Shown here one piece after another: positions 11,584-23,425 of a stretch of 64,000 nt of DNA. Position numbers and translations under genes: made by a program. The stretch comes from Bedellia somnulentella (lineage: Eukaryota > Arthropoda > Insecta > Lepidoptera > Bedelliidae). Positions within the stretch are counted from its first letter, which is position 1. Every line of letters begins with the position of its first letter. The DNA lies in contig OY755170.1 of assembly GCA_963576735.1 (NCBI GenBank), positions 18,584,875 through 18,648,874 on the forward strand, given 5' to 3'. The notes under the pieces are model-generated. The model was not told the DNA's origin and did not search any database. It saw only the letters and a program-made list of their open reading frames with translations.

Positions 11584-12657
11584 ATAATTTTCAGTTCACA
11601 CCTGTAACTATTTAATATTATTAATTGAAATTAGAAGTTACTTTAACGGTTTTGTTCTTTTTCCCATTCCTAATAAATTAAACAATAAAATATATAAATG
11701 AGTGCAATCTATGAATTGAATGAATTCTTTTATATTTGCTAATGCTAACCGTACGCACGGTCACTCTCACGCCTACATTGACGCACATCGTATACAGATA
11801 GGTCACTCGCACACTAACGGCACCGCACTCGCGTAAATTGTAAGATCTGTAACACAAGGCGCGCGCGACATAGGTCCATCCCCTAAAGCAGCTCGCCGAG
11901 CTCTGAGCGTGAGCGGGCGGCGGGCGGCGGCGCTCGGGCACGAGTAGGACCGCGAATATCGATGTTTTTTAAATATTTGTTTTATTGAATTTATTAAAAA
12001 AGAAAACTAGTCGCCAATTATTATTAGAAATACAAATGCTCAAATTATGATGCAAGTTATAAGTAAGTAGGTAAAATAAATAAAATATAAAACCATTTTA
12101 AAGAGTGTAATTAGAGGTATGTTGGTGTTTTTTTTCTATCGAGCGAAAATTTATTAATCACGTTTCGAATCGCCAATTTCACAGCAGAAAAGCCTCAAGA
12201 TTTTGATGTAGTTTTTACAAAACCATATTGTTATAAACATACGCATTATAATTTTTCAAAAACTCTGTTCGCTGAACTAACGGCACCTTAATGTGTGTAA
12301 TGTGTTTCTGTTAGTGGTTACGTTCAAAAAGAATGTTCATTTTTTCAATTCAGTTTCATGTTATTTTTGAATTGTTACTTGTTAAGTGTAATGTTTATGA
12401 AAGAAATATGTATTTGTCTTAGATATTAATTATATGTCTCGGCTAAAGGACTAGCCTCCAAGACATGTAAATGAATAATAAAAAAAAAAACATATAAATA
12501 AGGTGTCCAAAGTTATTGATCTTTTAATATATTGTAATCTGTGTCTTTTAGTGTGTTTCGGAGCTTTTATCATTTAACTTAGAAAATAGTTGGCAGAGCA
12601 AAGGTGAAAATTAATGTGACCTTTCTATTTCAAATAAATAAGATAAGTGAAATAAGA
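11584..12657. other. Intergenic with one GC-rich patch
   Basis: AT-rich with a CG-rich stretch at 11870-11945 (GAGCGGGCGGCGGGCGGCGG). This could be a promoter-type island, but no exon is supported nearby. Confidence 0.35.
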
Positions 12658-12880
12658 TGCCGTGTAGTGTCGGCTTAACATAGCACAAATATATTTCTAC
12701 CCACGCATCGTAAAAAGCAACCTAGGCTTTTGGTTTGGAGCTTTTGAAGTTATTTAGTAGACACTTTATCATTTTTTTAACCACCATCATTTACTTACCA
12801 TCTTTTATTTACTCAACTTCAAAAAGTGCCTGAGGAAATTTCAATCATCAAGCACTGGCTACCCCTTCTTTTATAATCTA
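12658..12880 (+). repeat. Family A retroposon, diverged
   Basis: CCGTGTAGTGTCGGCTTAAC head and TGGCTACCCCTTCT block; the end is degenerate. Confidence 0.65.
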
Positions 12881-13225
12881 TTATTTAAGAATATGTAAGT
12901 TTAGAGGAACTCTCATTAAAGCACCAACAGAAGGTCCTAAACCTACTTGAAACGAGACACAGCTATCTCGTTAGCCATCCATGTTCAGGACACTTTAGAA
13001 CGCCAGTGCGCATTCCTATTAAGATAGTAATTCCATGCCTGGAACTGACTATGGAGTCTGGAGAATACTAAATTTGTGGATTGTAAACTAAAAAACCTTT
13101 TTTTGTCACTAGGTTTCATAACAAGATCAAGACAAGTTTCTGGTTTGGTTTCACCCTCTACTGATTCCACGACGCTTTTGACTCAGGTACGGAGACATAT
13201 CACATTATTTTTAAGTATTTATTAT

Positions 13226-13476
13226 TACATACATACATATACTCACGGCTATAAATCCCTAGAGGGGTAGCCAGAGCAAAGGAACTAGAAGTTCATCAGC
13301 CACTTTTGGAAAGTTGAGTGGGGAAAAGATGGCAATATAAAGGTTGTTGGTGATGGGTCTCCAACCGCATTGCCCAAAATCCCTTTACATCCCCAATACC
13401 GTTAGTTGCCTCTTACGTAAACCCACTGGAAGAAATGGGGTAGTGTTATTCTAAGCCAACACTACACAGCAAGCAT
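13226..13476 (-). repeat. Family A retroposon
   Basis: (CATA)n, CTCACGGCTATAAATCCCTA, and GCCAACACTACACAGC at the head end. Confidence 0.8.
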
Positions 13477-13539
13477 TTATTATTCTACCGACAAAATCAA
13501 ATATAAATATAGATCAGTGGGTAAATCAACTGCCTATAA

Positions 13540-13760
13540 TGAGTCGGGCTTACACCAATGTGTCACTAGTGGGTATAATATGCTTATCGTGGCTGATGAT
13601 GAGAATTTAAATCCCGGGTTGGGCCTACACCAATTTGTCTTTTCTTAAGTTATATGTGTTGTTAATTTATCATGGTTGTCAATGGTGGGGGAAAACATAG
13701 TGATGAAATCTACACGACTAAGTTGTAACTAGTGATCGACAATGCATTCGTACACCTTAC
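13540..13760 (+). repeat. Family C SINE, diverged
   Basis: Shares GGGCCTACACCAATTTGTC and the GTTGTCAATGG...GGGGAAAACAT body with the intact copy at 41043-41411. Confidence 0.6.
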
Positions 13761-14404
13761 TAATGTGTCACATAAAAATACCTTGAAATTATAAAGTAAA
13801 CATCAAATTCTTGATAAATAAAACCTTTTATTTAATCCTGTTGGCGATAAGTAGTTGTGAATTAGTGCATTTAATCGGTCTAGCGCCGCTATGAGGAATT
13901 GTTATCTCAGTGATTCAATCAAGTATCTTGGAGAAATAACGAAAATAAAGAAAACCGTTGTGATCGTTGTGCTCACCCAAACAACTAGAAAAAGGCATAC
14001 ATATGAAAGTAACAGCATACGTGACTACAAACATTCACTGCGGCTCAGGTTAGATATTACAAGGTAAGATTAAATTTTGAATCTGAATCTAAACAAAGAA
14101 GAATAATTGTGGATTTAAATAAAATCAAAGGTAAATAGCAGTTTTGTAAACAAAGGCTCTGACAATGACAATCTGTCTGACGCTTCACTGAGTTGTCATT
14201 GTCATCTGTCATTTGGCTTTACCTTACTGTCACATGCCGCTCTCAACCAAGGTTTACGTTCCATTACACCCAAAAAATATTGTTGGAGAATCATATTTTC
14301 AACTATAAAAGTCAATCTTAAACAGCATTGTATTTTGATTTGCAATGGAAGGCACAACTATGACTCTTTGTACTAAAAACAGAAATATGATTAGTTAAAA
14401 ACTG

Positions 14405-16560
14405 ATGCGAGTATCATTGAAATGGGAAATACAGACAATGAATACCTTTCAAACACATCGGACATCAATATGTATGAGAAGTTTGGTCTTATTTGCTAGA
14501 CCCCCGACTACACCTGCTAAAGAATTAAGAAATGAAATTGACATCCTTAAGCGACAATTAGAATCGTCTCACAAGGAAGTCGAAAGTTTGTTACTTGAAA
14601 ACTTCGATGATAATCAACGCTCAAAAGTGGACCGCGAGAAAATAATGATCGTTGGTGCACAACAATGTAAAGGTCTTGCAATTTCATTAATTCGTTCAAG
14701 ACAAAAAACCAATTATACTGAATATAAAATATCTGGAGATATCAAACCAAATGCGACCACAAGTGAAATACTGAAAACATGTGATATTTTTTTTTTATAA
14801 AAACGATAAACTAGTAATATGTGTTGGTGAAAATGATGTAATCCAAATATAATGTTATCGGAGCTTTATAACGTGTTAAAAACATTTAAGAATATAGACG
14901 TATTGGTGGTATTGGTGTTAAGTGTTCGACACAGTAATTTTTTGAACGAAAGAAACTTAAATCTCGAACTTCAACTCTTGTTTATGTATTATTTCTAAGA
15001 ACTGTCATTTTATAAAATGCGATGGTGTTTAATTTAAATTGTGTACACCTAACGTAAATAAAATTGAAATCCCTTTAAAAGGATTTTAATTTTGTTTACA
15101 ATACCATTATCTTTTTAAAGGATACCATATTATTTCCAACGACTAACTAGGCAAGAACATGTACGAAACAGTTCAATTTGTAAATTGGCGGGAGATGATT
15201 TTAAAAATGATCCATTGGCACAGTTTTTTCGGTGAAGACACTTATTTTATACTAGTGGATCGTCCCAGCTTCGCACGGGTAGCGTTGTTTTTTTTAAATA
15301 TCTGAGGTTTCTTTCTTCAGTCACTGCTCAAGCATTGTGAAATTCAGCGCAATGTTTTCAATTTATTAAATTTATAGCACTCCCTAAACAGTGTAGTTTG
15401 GTGATTTTGAATGCGCTTTAATGAACGGTTCAGTTTTTCCGTTTAATAGCAAATTTTGGAATAAAACGCTATGAAGTATTTATAACAATCTAAAAAATAA
15501 AGCATTACGTTGTAGGATGCAACTACTGGCGCCATCTAGCATTTTATAAGTAAATTAGTAACGATTCGGTTTTGGTCACGGGCGCGATGGCTTATTTTAT
15601 GTATAATTTGGGTGTTTCTCTACCGATTTCTATGATTATTTTTTTATTGAATAGGTAATAATGTTACCCTATTTAAATTAGGGATGAGTGAGAGGTTAAC
15701 AAACGTAAGAGTAAACAAATACAATCAGAATGTTCCGAACTGCTAAGCTATCAGGAATTACACGTGTTATTGTGAGTCAACCGTAAAAGATAGACATTAA
15801 CTGTTGAGGATTTTTTTTAGGTAATTTTATGAAGAATATTTCCGTGATACATGATTTCTATGTAAGTTTAACCATTAAGGCTGCACACGCGACGGAAGCT
15901 TAAAAAATGGAGTAACTTCTCCCGTTTTCCCAAAATTTCCCAAAATTCCCCTTTACTACTCTGCTGGAAAGTATACAAAAACCTGCCCAGGAATATGGAG
16001 AATAATTGTACCAAGTTTAGTTAAAATCCGTCTAGTAGTTTTTGTTTCCATAAGGAACATACAAACCGACAGACAGACAGACAGACAGACAAAAATTTTA
16101 CTGATTGCATTTTTGGCATTAGTATCGATCCCTAATCACCACCTGATAGTTATTTTGAAAATATATTTCATGTACAGAATTGACCTCTCTACAGATTTAT
16201 TATAAGTATAGATTTCACCAGAATTTTGCGAGTTTCCGATCAAAGCGCGAAATGTTGGAAATTAACTTGTCAATATTCATTGAAAAAAATATTCACACTG
16301 ATATTATTTGCCTAACCGAAATTTTTATCAAGTCAACTGACGTTGACAATTATTTTTTAGAATATTCTGCATAATTTTTACTCAAAGTTAAAAATCGATA
16401 AACCTACTCGTCTAAATTCATGCTTAGATATCTTTGCCTCCAATATTTAGGGAACAAAGGGTGAAATTTTCGAATTAAATATTTTGGACCGTAACACTGG
16501 TCAGGTACTTACACAAGGATAAGAGTATCCTTGTACTTACACCACCAATACATGAAAATA
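14405..16560 (+). mobile_element. Diverged LINE relic (ORF1-like and endonuclease start), split by a Helitron
   Basis: The ORF at 14405-14800 has a coiled coil (AKELRNEIDILKRQLESSHK) followed by an esterase-like region continuing through a frameshift (LVICVGENDVNPNIMLSELY; VLSVRHSNFLNERNLN). After the Helitron (15252-16212) an endonuclease-like start resumes (FHQNFASFRSKREML, TDIICLTEIFIKS). Typical of lepidopteran LINE ORF1/ORF2, heavily mutated. A domesticated gene is unlikely. Confidence 0.55.
15252..16212 (-). mobile_element. Non-autonomous Helitron, copy 1
   Basis: Minus-strand 5' end TCTATACTTATAATAAATCT at 16212 and 3' end GCTGGGACGATCCACTAG at 15252, preceded by the hairpin region ACCCGTGCGAAGC; flanked by A/T. 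About 961 bp, closely similar to 57505-58495. Contains a short (ACAG)n. Confidence 0.85.
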
Positions 16561-17019
16561 AGTTAGTCAGTAGAAGGGTTTAAATCAACGTCCGTTTAAA
16601 ATACTCTTTAGTGAAAACTTGTATAGTGATGAAATATTTTATTCCAAATACCCAGTTAGATAACCAAAAAGCAATCGAGACAGTTTATTGATTGGATGAG
16701 AAAATGAAATTTCTTTTAAGTAAAACTTCACAAAATCAGGAAATTTTGTATGTCCGTTCAGCGTGTGTATGGTTATATTGAATAAAAAAATCACTGTCAA
16801 GTTTACACTAAAATTAGTTTCGTTATATTGTTTAGTATTGTATAAAGAATATCTTTAAAAAAAATTACGTCATATAAAACTAATTCAATGGTACAAGAAC
16901 GCGTTATTAAACGTTGTTCAAAAAAACATTATCATTGGCAGCAACAAAACAGTTTTTGACTTAGTAAAGAAATTAAACTTTTGAAGAAATGGTTTGACCT
17001 TGAGCGAGCGTCCCTCTGA

Positions 17020-17330
17020 AGGGGGCTTCAGTCAGACGGCACGCTTTGAAGTAAAGGGACGCGTCGGAATTAAAACAGTTAAAGTGCTCACAGACGATCG
17101 AACATGTACGGCGCGCACCAGCGTTCGTGGTACGGGCCGTACCAAAAACGAACGTGTGTAGCATGGTTCGCCGCACATAATATTAATATTGGTGCGGGCT
17201 GGTTCGAAGCGCTTGCGCATCGAACGCGCTACGTACGTGGTACGCTCCGTACCAATCCGATCGTGTGGATGGCGCACCGCACCATTTTTCATTTTCAGTT
17301 CAGTCGCCTTTGTGCTACCGTACGCCCAAC
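17020..17330. other. GC-rich block with palindromic direct repeats
   Basis: Two ~45-bp direct repeats (17127-17176, 17237-17282) each contain a GGTACG...CGTACC palindrome followed by a CGTGTG...CGCAC stretch. The ORFs crossing it look like compositional artefacts. Confidence 0.5.
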
Positions 17331-17397
17331 AATAATAATAATAATTACCTTTAAGATCTAATTCCATGTGCCATGCAAATAAAATATTATTTCATTT

Positions 17398-17530
17398 TAT
17401 TACTGTCCAAGCAAAACGTGGGTGCTTTTAACACCAGGTGAAAATGTCGCGTGATATTTCAAAGTATTAGTACCCCTGCTAACTCTTTCGGGAATATATG
17501 GCGTGAATGCTTGGGCCTTTGAGCTTGATT
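17398..17530 (+). repeat. Family C SINE, 3' part
   Basis: ACTGTCCAAGCAAAACGTGG, then AAGTATTAGTACCCCTGC and a decayed stem-loop end. Confidence 0.65.
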
Positions 17531-17616
17531 TTAGAATCCAATTTAAGTTTTAAAATATTACTACTAATTTCATGAACCTAAATAACATCTATTGACAATT
17601 AAAAATTAATTTTCAG

Positions 17617-18208
17617 CTTCACGAAAAGTTACCAGCTCTACGGAAATTGAATTACGACAAAGAACCTATTGGAGTAAGCGATTATACTCAGATTATATGG
17701 AAAACGCGATTTAACTAACTGATAAAAGAACTGATTAATCAATATCTACAATATCACCGATCACTGCCCACGGCACTTCACGAAATGCCTCCAAGTCCTG
17801 CAAATTTAAAAAAACGTACTTCACTACGTAATTTGAAATTAGATAAACTTTCCGAGTCTATGAAGAATGGTCATTTGCAACTGCGTAATAAAGTTTGCGA
17901 AAACAAATCTAATGCACCCAAACAACAAAGAAATAAACCTAAGAATTCAAGCATTATTTCGATAAAGTCAAAAAGTTCTGTCGAATCTGTTCCCATAGTT
18001 GCATTAGAAAGACTTTCCAACGAGGACTTAATAAAATGGTCTCAAAAAGGTTCATCAATAATTTCATCAAAAACAAAAATACATGACGAAACAAATTTCG
18101 TACCATCAAAGAAAAGACAAACAAAAAGGGATGATGTAGTAAAATCGGCGTACAACTTAAGAAAACCGAAATCAGTCAATAAGCGGATCGAGACGAAAGT
18201 GACTTCAG
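17617..18208 (+). CDS. Exon of unrecognised gene 2, with in-frame TAA
   Basis: Acceptor aattttcag|CTT and donor CTTCAG|gtaatg. Frame 0 reads LHEKLPALRKLNYDKEPIG to TRFN, then TAA at 17716-17718, then LIKELINQYLQYHRSLPTAL HE and M at 17785. Both sides look like coding sequence. Translation may start at 17785, or the TAA may be a nonsense mutation or assembly error. Confidence 0.6.
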
Positions 18209-21200
18209 GTAATGCCGGTATGAATCATTGATGGTCATAATTTTGTTGTTTGTACATTTCAAAATCAATAAGTTTTCCAAAAAGTCAGCTCGACTTACAA
18301 TTTTTAGAAGGCATAGAATTTAGTTGTATTTTTCACCGAATACTACATACATACATACATATTCGCACGGCTATAAATCCCTAGATGGGATAGCCAGAGC
18401 TTCGGAATATATTCAGGCACTTATGGTTAGTGGGGATAAGATAGTAAAACTTAAGGTTTTTGATAATGAGTCTCCATCCACATCGCCCAAAAATCCTTTA
18501 AAAAGCCCCGATACCCTTAGCCGCCTCTTGCGAACACCCACGGGAAGAAATGGGGTAGTGCTATTTTAAACGACATTACACAGCTAATCATTACACAATT
18601 TATGCTTAAAAGCTTACAAATGCCTTGATTCTTCAATATAGTAATCAAAATTTTAGAATTAACGATTCTTCAGCCAGTATTTCGATAGTAGAAAATAGAA
18701 AATATGAGGATATAAAGGGTACACTATATAGTCTCATTTAAAAAAAAAGCTTTTATAAATCGCCTGTAAAGCCGGCTATATCCTGTTATACATAAAATAA
18801 CATCTTTAGTAACCTATTGCCATAGCGTTTGACGGCACTTAAAGCATTGAACCTCTAAATTTTTGTAAGATATAAAACTGATATATATATATACTCCCGG
18901 CCATAAATCCCAAAAAGGGGTAGCCAGAGCTTTAGAGCTGGAAACTCCTCAGCCAAATTTGGAAGTTGATTGGGGACAAGATGGTAGAAATAAAGTATCG
19001 TGGGTAAAAGATGGGTCACCGACCGCATCGCTTAGCCGGCACTACACGGCTCTGATAGTCCTACCATGATACTGAATTTGAACCCATAACCTGTACTTAA
19101 CTTTAAGCACTTTCCCACAAAACTACCAAAGTGTATTATTGTCTTCAAGATTAATTTATGTTTGCAGGCAATGAATGTATGCATAATATTAATGCGTACA
19201 CAATCTTGGAAAAAGTCGCCGTTGCTTTAGAAGTAATGAATGAGAACACTACAACAAGGTAAGAGCAACAAACTAAAATTCATTCGACCTATAGCCTTTT
19301 GACTTGGTTATAATAATCATTAAAATAATAATTAAATTGAAGTTGACTTCATAATAAGGCATTTATCATAATATTGAAGTTGGCTCTCATTTCACATTTA
19401 TGTTTTTGATTGGATGTACCCTGGAGGATGCTAGTGTCATTTATGATGTACACCACCTGATTTTTAGCCTGCTCGAGTGCAAGGAACCTACTTGTTCTTT
19501 GGAAAGTGTCCCAAGTGATTGAAGGCATAAAAATTGAGTGTCTGTTTTTAATATTAAAATAATTGCAAAGTACTTTATTGTAAGCTGCGGTTTAGTGTCG
19601 GATTAGAATAGCGCTACCCAATTTCTTTCCGTGGGTGCACGTAAGAGGTGACTAAGGGTAATGGGCCTATTAAAGGGAATTTTGGCAACCCTTCACCAAC
19701 AACCTTTATTTTAACCTAACTGTCTGTTTGTTCCGGCTTTTCTCTGTAATGGCTGAACCGATTACGATGGGACTTTCACCGGCAGGTAGCTGATGTAGTA
19801 AGGAGTAACAAAGATCGTATAACTTGGGACACTAATTATAATGTTAATTAATTATAATTTCTCAATTTTTTTTAGAGTTATTAATGATATAGAATAGAAT
19901 AGAATAGAATAGAATAACTCTTTATTGTACATCAAACACAAATTTACAAAAGAAATTATCATACAGTTTACAGTGAGGTACAATTGGCGGTCTTATCGCT
20001 AAAAGCGATCTCTTCCAGACAACCTTTGGAAGGTGAGATCGGTAAACTAGTTATCTAGGTAGATGCACAAAACAAGCTTACTTTAAAACTAACTTATTTA
20101 ATTGAAATAATAAATAATAACATAAATATTAATTACACAAAATAATATAGGTACATATTACACACATATGAACACACATACATACATAACTACATACTTT
20201 TATATATACAAGTAATACAAATACCTAAATAAAATACACAAATACGTGATGATATATTGAGAGAAACTGGTAGATTCAATTTAAAAGTGTTCTAAAGTAG
20301 TAAACCAATGCTTTAAACTAATGGAATTTTTATTAAGAGTTACTAAAGATTTTAAGTACCCTCAAAGCTTGATGAAACTATACAAATCGTTCATATTGGG
20401 AACCATCGATATGCATGCGTTATATGGTCACCCATTTACAATGTTCATATTAATAACCTTGAATCTGTGCAGAGAAGATTCTTACGAATTTTGGCAATGC
20501 GCTCGGGATTAAGGAGAAAATTAAGTTCGCATGATGAAAGACTCAAATATTTTAAAATTGATCCCTTAATTTCTCGGCGTCAAATCCAGGATTTATCCTC
20601 CCTGCATAAAATAGTTAATGGTTCTATAACCACATCCTTGTTACCCCAAATGCAGCTAAATGTTCCACAGAGAGCATTGCGTAATACACGCCCACTAGCC
20701 ATCCAGACTGTTAGGACCAACATTGCGGGTAACAACCCTATCCACAGAGTCTCTCAGATTTACAACTCTATTTGCTCAATTGCAGAAGAAATGCACCTGA
20801 CGTTTATCATGACACATTACCACATTTTAGAAATAAATGTAGGCAATTAGTTAATACACAAATTGATTAATTAATATAATATAATGCAATTATTATTTCA
20901 AAATCATCATTGTCAAATCATATCTTTTACTTTATTGTTAATTTTATTTTATTGAATTATAATATTATTTTAATTTTTATTTATTTAATTTTATCATTAT
21001 TAATTATTTTGTGTTATTCTTTAGGGTTTTTTTTTGAATTTTTGATTATTTTATATTGTTTCAAGTAATTTAAATAATAATAATTTAATAAGAAGGAAAA
21101 CGATAACGACCAATAATGTTGTGTGCACTATTTTTGGCATTGTAACAGATCCGAATCAATGTTTTATTATGAAAGAAAATGTTTGTTATAATGCTGTTTG

Positions 21201-21647
21201 TGTACCTATTAAATAAATAAATAAATAAAAAAAAAACATAAACATAAGTCACACTATTGAGCTGAACAATATCCCATTCGGCTAACTAGGTTGTTACCTT
21301 CATACATACATACATATAATCACGGCCTTAAATCCCTAGAAGGGGTATCCACAACTAAGGAATCAGATCCTCACATCCTTTTAGAAGTTATGTGGGTAAA
21401 GATGGTAAAATAAAGGTTGTTGGTGATGGGTTTCGAACCGCACCATTAGTCACCTCTTACGTACAACCCGGGGATGACACGGGGTAGTGCTATTCTAAGC
21501 CGACACTACACTACTACACACTAATTTTCTTCTAATTCCAGGATGGAAGAACTCCTTAAGAAAGACCACGAAACGAGGCAAGAGATGATCGTTCTTCTCC
21601 TCAAAGATATGCAGACTAAGATACAGCAAATGCCGAATTATAATTAA
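17617..21647 (+). CDS. Unrecognised basic/coiled-coil protein, three C-terminal exons
   Basis: Exons 17617-18208, 19168-19258 and 21542-21647 join with matching phases (1, then 2) and end at TAA 21645-21647. From ATG 17785 the product is 206 residues. It has a Lys/Ser/Asn-rich, highly basic N-terminal part (LKKRTSLRNLKLDKL, ...YNLRKPKSVNKR) and a C-terminal amphipathic helix region (AYTILEKVAVALEVMNENTT, then MEELLKKDHETRQEMIVLLL). The same frame stays open upstream to the acceptor at 17616 except for one TAA at 17716-17718. No family is recognised; basic charge suggests nucleic-acid or chromatin contact, but that is a guess. Upstream exons are not identified. Confidence 0.65.
18342..18585 (-). 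repeat. Family A retroposon
   Basis: (CATA)n with CACGGCTATAAATCCCTAGA; lies in the intron of unrecognised gene 2. Confidence 0.8.
18885..19055 (-). repeat. Family A retroposon, shortened
   Basis: ACTCCCGGCCATAAATCCCA to GCCGGCACTACACGGC; internally deleted; lies in the gene 2 intron. Confidence 0.65.
19168..19258 (+). CDS. Exon of unrecognised gene 2
   Basis: 91 nt, acceptor gtttgcag|GC, donor ACAAG|gtaaga, phase 1 in and phase 2 out. Encodes GNECMHNINAYTILEKVAVA LEVMNENTTT with a helical pattern. Confidence 0.7.
19585..19715 (+). repeat. Family A retroposon, 5' half
   Basis: GTTTAGTGTCGGATTAGAAT to ACAACCTTTATTTTAAC; the 3' half is missing. Confidence 0.65.
19880..20200 (-). mobile_element. 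CR1-like LINE 3' end
   Basis: Minus-strand 3' UTR ending in (TATTC)n, seen on the plus strand as repeated TAGAA followed by CTCTTTATTGTACATCAAAC. No coding part kept. Confidence 0.5.
20320..21240 (+). mobile_element. Non-LTR LINE, C-terminal ORF2 remnant with poly(A)
   Basis: The plus-strand ORF ending 20850 reads QRRFLRILAMRSGLRRKL, then RRQIQDLSSLHKIVNG and NIAGNNPIHRVSQIYNS, the usual post-RT C-terminal region of Jockey/CR1-type LINEs. An AT-rich UTR leads to (TAAA)n plus poly(A) at 21208-21238. It lies in the gene 2 intron. Confidence 0.65.
21300..21515 (-). repeat. Family A retroposon next to a gene 2 acceptor
   Basis: (CATA)n to GCCGACACTACAC; ends about 25 nt before the splice acceptor at 21541. 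Confidence 0.75.
21542..21647 (+). CDS. Terminal exon of unrecognised gene 2
   Basis: Acceptor ctaattccag|G, phase 2 in. Encodes RMEELLKKDHETRQEMIVLL and ends QQMPNYN-TAA. A family A retroposon ends about 25 nt before the acceptor and another begins within 10 nt after the stop; the latter's end supplies an AATAAA near 21892 that could serve as poly(A) signal. Confidence 0.7.
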
Positions 21648-21649
21648 CA

Positions 21650-21893
21650 TTAACATACATATACTCTCGGCTATAAATCCCTAGAAGGGGAAGCCAGAGC
21701 TTAGGAATTAAAAAATCCTCAGCCGCTTTTGGAAAGTTAAGGGGGGAAAAGATGGTAAAATAAAGGTTGTTGGTGATGGGTCTCCAACCGCATCGCCCAA
21801 AAATCCCTTAAAAGCCCCAATACCGTTAGTCGCCTCTTACGTACACCCACCGGAACCGGGTAGTGCTATTCTAAGCCGACACTACACAGCAAA
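21650..21893 (-). repeat. Family A retroposon forming gene 2's 3' flank
   Basis: Begins immediately after the stop codon; near full length; ends CACTACACAGCAAATAAA. Confidence 0.8.
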
Positions 21894-22007
21894 TAAAATA
21901 TGAAAGAACGAAAAAATAAAAAGAACTGTGTTTACTTGTAAGCAAAATATATTTCCTTTTGTTGTTTAAGAAATTGTACTTTTTGGTCCTTTTTTGCTGA
22001 CCTTAAT

Positions 22008-22245
22008 TGCCGTGTAGTGCCGGCTTAGAATGACGCTACGCCTTTCTACCCACGGGTGTCGTAAGAGGCGACTAAGGGTATTGGGGATTTCCTTTGGAGT
22101 TTTGGGCGATGCGGTTGGAGACCCATCACTAAAAACCTTTATTATACCATCTTTTCCCCACTCAACTTCCAAAAGTGGCTGAGGAATTTACAATTTCTTA
22201 GGTCTGGCTATCCCTTATAGGGAAATATAGCCGTGAATTTATATA
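22008..22245 (+). repeat. Family A retroposon
   Basis: CCGTGTAGTGCCGGCTTAG to TATAGCCGTGAATTTATATA; interrupts the 131-bp repeat described for 21915-23480. Confidence 0.75.
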
Positions 22246-23129
22246 TGTGTTCGCGCCAGATATGTACTCGCGGCTTTGGCATATTTTATTTAGTCTGCGA
22301 TTGGTAGATTTGATTTTGATTGCCAGTTGAGTTGAGATAAAAATAACTCTTGACTTGCACTTTTGATTTTGGAATTGGCGTATTGAAAATTGTAATTGAT
22401 TTGTATAATTTTGAGTATTGTGATACAAATAGAAGCAGCATATTTTGATAGTATATATTGTGAATCGGTGAAATTGTGGACGATAGCAAAGTTATCGCAC
22501 TGGAAACTAAAACCTTTGATGTGCTTTGAGAGCATTGAACCCGACAAACAGCTGTCGAAGATATTAGTAAAATACGAAAGGAAAGAATAAAAGGACACGA
22601 TATTCCTTGGACAGGGAATCGTATTATTGATCCCAGACTGAATTCATTCAGATCTCCACAAATTATTGAAGATAGCCAGCAAACCACTTGGAAGAACTAA
22701 GGACTGAACACCTCACCAGTTCCAGCCTAATGATCAGAGTTTCCTCATTTCACTGATTTGAAGCTAAAAGGAAACTTGATTGATGTGCTGCCGGCCAGTG
22801 TAGCGGTAAGCCTTCCATCACTGAAGAACCAACATCACTTGGAATAACACAGAAACACTAACATAATTGTTGGTAGCAGAGAAACACGAACATCATATAT
22901 ATGTATGTAATTGTGTAGGATTGGCTAATACATGTAGTATTTATAATTAAAAGAAGTAAAACTGTGTTTATATGTAAGCAAAATATATTTCCTTTTGTTG
23001 TTTAAGACATTGTACTTTTTGTTCCTTTTTTGCTGTCCTTGATTGTGTAGGATTGGCTAATAAATGTAGTATTTATAATTATAAGAAGTAAAACTGTGTT
23101 TATATGTAAGCAAAATATATTTCCTTTTT

Positions 23130-23425
23130 AGGCTATTTGACTGTCATAAAAATATACATTTCTTTTATTTCATTAGTCTTAATATTTCTTTTTTGGAGCA
23201 ATATGTATGCGTGATAAAAATATTGCATTATTTCACTAAAATCCGTTTTCTAAAATAAGTATTTTTGATGCAACTGTCACGTGACTAACAACGACCGTGA
23301 TTGGCTATTTCTATAATGACGTAGATTGCACATAAACAGACTGTGTATCGCTTCGCTCATTGGTGTTTAATGCGGAATTGACGTCATTTGTGCTACAGCC
23401 GCCATATAACTTAGTCAAATAGCCT
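23130..23425. mobile_element. MITE inserted in the repeat unit
   Basis: Inverted ends AGGCTATTTGACT / AGTCAAATAGCCT, ~296 bp, no ORF. Confidence 0.7.

Noticed and set aside
11678..11941. 87-codon minus-strand ORF over a GC-rich patch
   Set aside because: Arg/Ala-rich composition follows the GC bias only; no motif, no matching exons.
16066..16090. CRISPR-like short repeat run
   Set aside because: Plain (ACAG)n microsatellite with no spacers, in a eukaryotic transposon.
17104..17361. Overlapping ORFs on both strands in the GC-rich block
   Set aside because: Mirror ORFs on both strands with no domain are typical of GC-rich low-stop sequence.
22286..22687. Overlapping ORFs on both strands (minus 133 and 102 codons, plus 64 codons)
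   Set aside because: No recognisable motif, no splice partners, and located within a repeat region.
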